Shown piece after piece: positions 28,932-33,517 of a stretch of 33,517 nt of DNA; position 1 is the stretch's first letter; each line of letters begins with the position of its first letter. The DNA comes from an uncultured Candidatus Altimarinota bacterium (lineage in GTDB: Bacteria; Patescibacteriota; Gracilibacteria; BD1-5; JAGOOR01): contig CALEVN010000023.1 in NCBI GenBank assembly GCA_937924685.1, positions 1 through 33,517 on the forward strand, read 5' to 3'. Made by a program: the position numbers and the translations under genes. The notes under the pieces were generated by a model. The model saw only the letters and a list, made by a program, of their open reading frames with translations, had not been told where the DNA came from and did not search any database.

Positions 28932-29414
28932 ATGACAATCAAAAAAAAGACCATAGCGGAGAGACCGTCAGAATCATCAGAAGATGACTACTATGCAGTA
29001 GAGAAGAAGAGAATTGCCGAAGAAACACAAAAAGCTCACAAGATTCATGATTTAGAAGTGCAGGAACATCTGACAGCGATGATTCCGTATTACGAGGAAG
29101 CAGAAGGGGATGATCGCAGAAGGCTTCTTCTTCTCAACAATCTCCTCATCAACCGATTTGAAGAGCCGGGTATGATGTACTGGAATATATTTCGCAATGC
29201 GCCCCAGGAAATACGTGACTATGCTGATCTTTTTGGCGGTGAACTCAGCGAGAGAGATATAGCTGCTCTTATTCATTTTTTGGAAGTAAAAAAAGATGAA
29301 TCAGCTCATATGGTGGATATGGGATTTGATGAGGATGGAGAAGAGGATGATCTTCGTCCAGAAAAAGAACGTGATGAATCAGAAGAAGATGATTCTTTTC
29401 CTGAGGAAGAATAA
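28932..29414 (+). CDS. Acidic hypothetical protein, 160 aa
   Basis: No family recognised. A basic start (MTIKKKTIAERP) leads to a helical core (residues about 20-125) and a strongly acidic C-terminus (DEDGEEDDLRPEKERDESEE...). It is soluble with no signal peptide. ATG at 28932 is chosen; the upstream start at 28884 overlaps the recG upstream region. It is divergent from recG with about 50 bp between starts, and ends 49 bp before the tRNA pair. No TGA used. Confidence 0.7.
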   Translation: MTIKKKTIAERPSESSEDDYYAVEKKRIAEETQKAHKIHDLEVQEHLTAMIPYYEEAEGDDRRRLLLLNNLLINRFEEPGMMYWNIFRNAPQEIRDYADLFGGELSERDIAALIHFLEVKKDESAHMVDMGFDEDGEEDDLRPEKERDESEEDDSFPEEE

Positions 29415-29463
29415 AAATTTGCTCCTAGAGAAAGTTTTCATACAATCCGAGAACATAAACTAT

Positions 29464-29557
29464 GGTGGGATACCCAAGAGGCTGAAGGGGCGGGATTGCT
29501 AATCCTGTAGGGTGACCAAAAGTTGCCGCGAGGGTTCGAATCCCTCTCCCGCCGCCA
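29464..29557 (+). tRNA. tRNA-Ser (anticodon GCT), CCA encoded
   Basis: Acceptor GGTGGGA pairs with TCCCGCC (one G-T pair), followed by G and encoded CCA. The anticodon loop holds GCT at 29498-29500, the T-loop is GGTTCGAAT, and the long variable arm (about 29509-29530) identifies a type-II serine tRNA. It reads AGC/AGU codons. Confidence 0.92.
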
Positions 29558-29570
29558 TGTTTATACTTTC

Positions 29571-29646
29571 GGACCCATAGCTCAGGGGTTAGAGCAGTTG
29601 ACTCATAATCAATTGGTCCCTGGTTCGATCCCAGGTGGGTCCACCA
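29571..29646 (+). tRNA. tRNA with CAT anticodon, probably tRNA-Ile2 (lysidine)
   Basis: Acceptor GGACCCA pairs with TGGGTCC, then A and encoded CCA; D-stem GCTC/GAGC, anticodon stem GTTGA/TCAAT, anticodon loop CTCATAA, T-stem CCTGG/CCAGG. The D-loop and anticodon region (GTTAGAGCAG..GACTCATAATC..TTGGTC.CTGGTTC) resemble bacterial tRNA-Ile2, whose CAT is modified to lysidine, more than elongator or initiator tRNA-Met. The amino-acid identity remains an inference. Confidence 0.85.
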
Positions 29647-29650
29647 ATAA

Positions 29651-29679
29651 TTGACATTCGTATTTAATACGAATAATAT
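29651..29679 (+). promoter_or_regulatory. Predicted strong promoter with palindromic spacer
   Basis: -35 TTGACA (29651-29656), 17-nt spacer, -10 TAATAT (29674-29679). The spacer and the edges of both boxes form a perfect 9-bp inverted repeat, ATTCGTATT (29656-29664) and AATACGAAT (29666-29674), about one central T: a likely repressor operator. The next gene is at 29870. Confidence 0.6.
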
Positions 29680-29869
29680 ATATAGAAACTGCATCAGAAT
29701 AAGTATTGTTAAAAAATTGACAGTGCTTATTTTTTTATTTGAAGAGCACCGACCCAACTGGGTAGTCGAACTTTTCTGTAAAAAGAATATCAAAAACTTT
29801 ATTTTTTATAAATTTCCATAAAATGGTTGATAGCGTAAAACGCTGATTTTAATTTTTTATTTTATTCTT

Positions 29870-30061
29870 ATGCCTGATTTTAAACCAGGAGATATTGTCT
29901 GACACAAGGTAATGCCGGGTCGATTTGTTATAATTTCTATTTTTAGTGGTAGAGGTGTGCATCCAACTCCAGATTTTGATGTTCGTTCTCCAGATGGTAA
30001 AGTTTTTGCTGTTTTTAAAGCTGAGCTCGTAGAATGGAATTCTTCAGTAACTGTATCCTAG
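29870..30061 (+). CDS. Small KOW/SH3-like hypothetical protein, 63 aa
   Basis: A 63-residue protein ending in TAG, with one internal TGA (DIVGHK) as Gly. MPDFKPGDIVGHKVMPGRF, then alternating strands FVIISIF, FDVRSPDGKVFAVFKAELVEW, look like a small beta-barrel of the KOW/DUF2158-like type, but this is only shape similarity. It is 190 bp downstream of the palindromic promoter; the intervening region (29680-29869) holds short inverted repeats but no ORF I can support. AT-rich codons are unlike the core genes. Confidence 0.6.
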
Positions 30062-30192
30062 ATTCTGTTCATATACACTAGCCTTATTGGGAAGTAATAA
30101 TACTATAATTAAACTATACACACCACTCATAGAAGCGGTTTCAGATACTATTCTTTTATTTTACTTTCTATTTTTGAGTGTAGAATGGTCAC

Positions 30193-30612
30193 ATGGATCA
30201 AAAACCTCTAATATGGTGGTGACGGCATGGTTTTGTAAAAGCGCAAAAATCCAAAACAAAACCTTTTCCACCTAGTAAAGAGACTACCATAAAAGCTAAC
30301 TATAGATCGAGACTTTACAGATATTTAGATTGAAAGACAACTTTCATAAAGTATATTTCATGACTTAAAGAAGATGAGATGGGGTATATACTATATGTTT
30401 TGCTCAATACTTCGTATTATCAAGTCACATCAAATCTCAATTATTATAATTCACTTCGATTTCTCTTTAAGTTCCTTGAAGAAAAATGACATTTCGATCC
30501 CTATATTTGATTATGTGAGCTGAAGCAAAAAAAGTTTTTTACAGAACTATATAAAATAAACCCTTTAATAAGAACGAGACACGTTACTATTATTTATAAT
30601 CGTAATTGATAA
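30193..30612 (+). CDS. Hypothetical basic protein, 139 aa
   Basis: An ORF seen only with UGA = Gly (six TGA including the last sense codon, just before TAA). No family recognised. It is Lys/Arg/Tyr-rich with an aromatic middle (GYILYVLLNTSYYQV, YYNSLRFLFKFLEEKGHF), no signal and no clear membrane segment. The AT-rich codon style differs from the core genes, suggesting recent acquisition. The final Gly-stop (TGA TAA) would look like a double stop in the standard code. Confidence 0.5.
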
Positions 30613-30632
30613 TAACCTGTACATAACCACCC

Positions 30633-30833
30633 TTATGTGTTAGTTCCATCGCGTAGTCTTCGGAGTCTTTCAAGTGTTCTCCGGGTCCTATCTACGTCAG
30701 CTGTGAACATCCAGTGTACTACCTCGTCAACTGTTCTTGGTTCTGCAAAAAAAGCAGACCAAAGAATGCTGACTCAACAAGATAATTTTTCTATTCGCTC
30801 TCAAGGAGCGAGATTTTCAGGTGTTGAATTCAT
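30633..30833 (-). CDS. Hypothetical protein, 66 aa
   Basis: A short minus-strand ORF with two TGA codons read as Gly (LAPGERIEKLSCG) and an Arg-rich helical end (RTRRTLERLRRLRDG). Its amphipathic, helical composition looks more protein-like than the Ser-rich frame on the opposite strand over the same bases (30637-30894). No family, signal or membrane segment. The frame is open for 19 more codons upstream without a usual start codon, so the N-terminus may be longer. Low certainty. Confidence 0.4.
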
Positions 30834-30974
30834 GCCAACACTATACCATACTCTTTTTTCTAATGGTAAATATTCTTCTTTTCACTCGCTCTAATCTTTC
30901 TACGGATGTCTTTCATAGGATTCTAAGATACGCATGAAGTTCCACCCTAGCCCAACAACCCCCACCATTACATG

Positions 30975-30999
30975 AAATCTTCAATCTATTTGAAGATTT
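30975..30999 (+). terminator. Intrinsic terminator
   Basis: Stem AAATCTTCAA (30975-30984) with TTGAAGATTT (30990-30999), 5-nt loop, then further T. It lies just 17 bp upstream of the EVE-domain gene and insulates it from upstream plus-strand transcription. Confidence 0.8.
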
Positions 31000-31016
31000 T
31001 TTTATATACTGATGTT

Positions 31017-31475
31017 ATGAACTATTTTCTCCTTAAATCTGAACCAGATTGTTTTAGTATTGATGATCTCGCTCGAGTGGGTGAGGAGTCGTGGACTGGT
31101 GTGCGCAATTTCCAGGCTCGGAACACTCTCCGAGATAGTATGAATATTGGTGATCTCTGTTTCTTCTATCATAGTAGCTGTGCAGAGCCGGGTATCGTAG
31201 GTCTTATGGAGGTGGTAAGTGAAGCATTCCCAGATATGACCGCACTGGATGTGAGCAATGAACATTTTGATCCAAAATCGACACTCGAAAAACCTATATG
31301 GACGACGAAAATTATGAAATTTGTAAAGAAATTTGATCAACCGATTTCTCTCGGCGTCATAAAGTCGCATCCAGAACTCTCAAAGATGGTGATTGCTCAG
31401 AGAGGATCGCGTCTTTCTATCACTCCTGTGCCGGAGAAGCATTTCTCGATTTTGATGAATTTACTTGGAGCATAA
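31017..31475 (+). CDS. EVE domain-containing protein
   Basis: A 152-residue EVE (PUA-like) protein. EVE domains bind modified bases in DNA or RNA. Typical features are MNYFLLKSEPDCFSIDDLAR, EESWTGVRNFQARNTLRD, IGDLCFFYHSSCAEPGIVGL and the C-terminal QRGSRLSITPVPEKHF. ATG at 31017 gives the standard N-terminus (an upstream frame start at 30972 lies in the terminator). No TGA is used. There is no genetic link to a restriction system in the window, so the ligand is unknown. Confidence 0.92.
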   Translation: MNYFLLKSEPDCFSIDDLARVGEESWTGVRNFQARNTLRDSMNIGDLCFFYHSSCAEPGIVGLMEVVSEAFPDMTALDVSNEHFDPKSTLEKPIWTTKIMKFVKKFDQPISLGVIKSHPELSKMVIAQRGSRLSITPVPEKHFSILMNLLGA

Positions 31476-31582
31476 TACCTATTTTACACGAGTATTTTCT
31501 GAGAATGAAATGATGAAAATGAAATATTTTTCAAACTTCATCGTATTATCTTTTAAGATTATTTTATTATCTATTTTTAACT

Positions 31583-32251
31583 ATGAAGAAATTTCTTCTC
31601 TTTTTCGTTGTACTTGCTATTGTTGCCGGTGGTGCCTTTCTCTATATGATTCGTCCCGTTTCTGCGCCGTCAGTTGCGAAAAATCCTGCCACGCCTCCAG
31701 ATGTTGTACCAGTATGAGCTCAAACATTTACTATTAACTCAGCGAAATCTGAGGCAAAATTTGAAATCAATGAAGTTCTCATGGAAAAGCCATTTCATGT
31801 CGTTGGTACAACAAAAGACGTACTCGGTAATATATATGTCACGCCAGAAAATCTCGCCTCTACCAGTGTCGGCACTATAAGTATCAATGCTCGCACTCTC
31901 AAAACTGATTCTGAGATGAGAAACGGTGCTATCGGTCGTCGAATACTTCATTCAGAAGAAAATGAATTTATTACCTTTACATCAAAAAGCTCTACTGGAC
32001 TCCCAGAAAAACCAGAAGTAGGGAAGGAATATACCTTTCAGACAACGGGAGTTTTAACTGTTTCTGGTGTTTCAAAAGATGTAACTTTTACAGTTACAGC
32101 AAAAGCAGCTTCTGAAAGAGAGATAGATGGATCAGCAAAAGCAACTATTAAATATGCAGATTTTGGCCTCGTTATACCGAAAGTAAAAATGGTGGCCAGC
32201 GTAGAGGATACTGTCGACCTCACTCTCACATTTGTGGCAGAGAAGCAGTAA
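31583..32251 (+). CDS. Membrane-anchored YceI-family protein
   Basis: A 222-residue protein: N-terminal membrane anchor or uncleaved signal (MKKFLLFFVVLAIVAGGAFLY), a short Pro/Ser/Ala linker, then a YceI lipocalin-like beta barrel (about 48-220) with AQTFTINSAKSEAKFEINEV, NARTLKTDSEMRNGAIGRRIL, FTSKSSTG and GVLTVSGVSKDVTFTV plus SAKATIKYADFGLVIPKV. YceI proteins bind isoprenoid-like lipids. One TGA (31715-31717 region, VPVGAQTF) is Gly; with the standard code the anchor would be lost and the start called at 31781. Confidence 0.9.
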
Positions 32252-32290
32252 GATAGAAGCTTTGTAGAAAATTGATTTTTTATCTTTTCT

Positions 32291-33460
32291 TTAAGATTGT
32301 GTTTCTTTTTTAGGGAGTTGATAGACCACTTCAGTTTCTAGAACAAAACCTGTATCTTCACCGAAGTGCACTTCGACAGTGGCTGAACGCCATTGTCCTT
32401 TACTTTCCCTTCCAACGAGTCTTGTCTCTTTGGTTACTAATTTTATAGGTAGATTTTTGAGATCTTCAAGCGGTTTTCGTCATGGTTTGACTTCCAATGT
32501 TTTTAACCACACATTACCCGCATTCTCCCTTTTTACATTATCCATTTCGAAGAAAAGCATTTGTATAAGTTGCCCACTAATCAAGATGGCATCAATTGAG
32601 GTAAAGTGCTGTTCACAAACTTGACCATTCTTTTTTGACCAATCAAAGCTACTGACATCTACTAAAGCTGTTGCTCCAGGTTCGTCTTTATTAATTCGAA
32701 GAACAATATTGTGTATATCATGTTTAGCGTTTCTGAAGCCATTCGAGAAGAATCTTCCTTTAGGATCTCAGAGAGCGTCCTCTGCTTTTGCATAGAAAAC
32801 TATATCTTCTGATTGTTTTTCTCAGCCATTAAGTGTTGGACTTACGTGAAGTCAAAGTTGACTTACTATGGCATCTATTCTTTGAGGTATGCTTCATGTC
32901 ACTTCAATAACTCTTTTTCCTAGTTTATCCCAGGCTTCCCGGACTATTCTTCCAGCAGTTTCCCGGAACTCCTGAGAAACTGGACGGTGGTCATCATTCA
33001 CAATGTCAAATTCAATAGGTAAATGAACAATGTCATCGTATCATGTTTTTGCATAATCCATGACTAAATCTCAGAAAGCATCGATTGCGTAATCAAAGTG
33101 TGGGTCAACAATTTTTGAATGAGGTCCGTTTGCTCCACATATCGTACGAGCTTTACCATATGCCCATTCGTTTAGTACTGATCCATCTGATATAAAACCG
33201 GATCATTGAAGCGGAGTTTCAAGTGTACGTCTTTCTCCATATCTATACATACCAAGTCTTAGGAGCTCTTTTCCACGACATTCATCAAGCGTCCATCCAG
33301 GTAATATAATTGGGAGTATGTCCCTCATTCATCCAGCCACAGACTTTTGCAACCCAGTTACTCGAGCTAATTCTTTTGTAGTTGTTGATTTTCCAACTGA
33401 GTATGTTCATGAAACCGCTATACGCCGTCCAGTGTTTGCATAATTATTTAATTCATTCAT
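32291..33460 (-). CDS. P-loop (AAA_28/NadR-like) kinase-type protein with unassigned C-terminal domain
   Basis: A 389-residue protein. Residues 1 to about 205 form a P-loop domain with Walker A GTYSVGKST (18-26), RYGERRTLE, LPIEFDIVNDDHRPVSQEFR and a late strand-helix VIEVTGSIPQRIDAI typical of AAA_28 (NadR-like nucleotide kinase) proteins. Residues about 206-389 have no recognisable family: a beta-rich stretch (HNIVLRINKDEPGATALVDVSS; FTSIDAILISG; TKETRLVGRES). The first P-loop Gly is TGA (33407-33409), and about ten more TGA are Gly, so standard-code calling gives nothing. The start at 33458-33460 fits the P-loop distance. Confidence 0.78.
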
Positions 33461-33500
33461 AATATATTAATTATTAAATATTTTACTGTATTATTAATAA

Positions 33501-33517
33501 AGATCGGAAGAGCGTCG
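33501..33517 (+). other. Illumina adapter sequence at contig end
   Basis: The final 17 bases, AGATCGGAAGAGCGTCG, equal the start of the standard Illumina TruSeq read-through adapter. They are not genomic. The 40 bases before (33461-33500) are AT-rich non-coding sequence upstream of the P-loop gene. Confidence 0.97.

Noticed and set aside
29425..29793. Minus-strand ORF of 122 residues over the tRNA region
   Set aside because: It runs through both tRNA genes; its GSNQGP/GGGRGIRTL-like text is a well-known spurious translation of tRNA DNA.
30637..30894. Plus-strand Ser-rich 85-residue ORF
   Set aside because: Composition mirrors an Arg/Leu-rich frame on the other strand; the minus-strand reading with UGA = Gly looks more like protein.

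Overview
This window reads as a contig from a Candidate Phyla Radiation (Patescibacteria) bacterium that translates UGA as glycine (genetic code 25, known from Gracilibacteria and Absconditabacteria/SR1). Read with the standard code, about two thirds of the genes look broken by in-frame TGA. Read with UGA = Gly they become full-length proteins, and many of the TGA codons fall on glycines that the families require, such as the P-loop glycine of MiaA and the glycine-rich loop of a nucleotidyltransferase. Of the 35 genes whose 3' end is present, all stop with TAA (27) or TAG (8) and none with TGA. The absence of rRNA, the compact spacing and the small biosynthetic repertoire fit a reduced genome. 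I cannot tell Gracilibacteria from Absconditabacteria here.

Layout. 1-3490 (minus): YbaB nucleoid protein, a four-helix-bundle gene in a small repeat-bounded cassette, a sugar-phosphate-type nucleotidyltransferase, a Nudix hydrolase and serine hydroxymethyltransferase (glyA, running off the contig edge). 3616-8953 (plus): an unknown protein, an RmuC-like protein, a UGA-rich AlbA/Schlafen-type protein, a Cys-rich unknown protein and a Pif1/RecD-like helicase. 8962-12472 (minus): a 917-residue helical repeat protein that standard-code calling would shatter into about eight pieces, then a Bax-inhibitor-1 membrane protein. 12590-18688 (plus): trmB; an ArsR regulator with a DipZ-type thiol-disulfide transporter, an MsrA-MsrB lipoprotein and a Met-rich lipoprotein; asnS; a VOC/PhnB-like protein. 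18694-21088: a WecG/TagA glycosyltransferase, a DEDD exonuclease and an unknown protein. 21146-22081: miaA. 22125-28878 (minus): a secreted coiled-coil protein, a patatin-like protein, a beta-helix protein, 6-phosphogluconate dehydrogenase, an anchored surface protein and recG. 28932-33460: an acidic protein, tRNA-Ser and a CAT-anticodon tRNA (probably Ile2), small unknown genes, an EVE-domain protein, an anchored YceI protein and a P-loop kinase-like protein.

The most coherent functional unit is 13430-16876. A redox-type regulator, a membrane electron carrier, a lipid-anchored methionine sulfoxide reductase and a methionine-rich lipoprotein look like an envelope methionine-repair system. The most unusual DNA-level signal is a pair of about 140-bp structured elements (13240-13380 and 19533-19690). 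They keep the same architecture and loop motifs while their long stems differ in sequence but still pair.

Assembly cautions. The last 17 bases (33501-33517) are Illumina adapter sequence. The first about 130 bases encode a tail on glyA that does not look like the family and has different codon style, so the left edge may be chimeric. No stretch over 300 bases lacks a gene. The three longest gaps (13229-13429, 19480-19700, 29647-29869) hold the two structured elements and a promoter with a palindromic spacer. All calls come from reading the sequence by eye; no database search was run.
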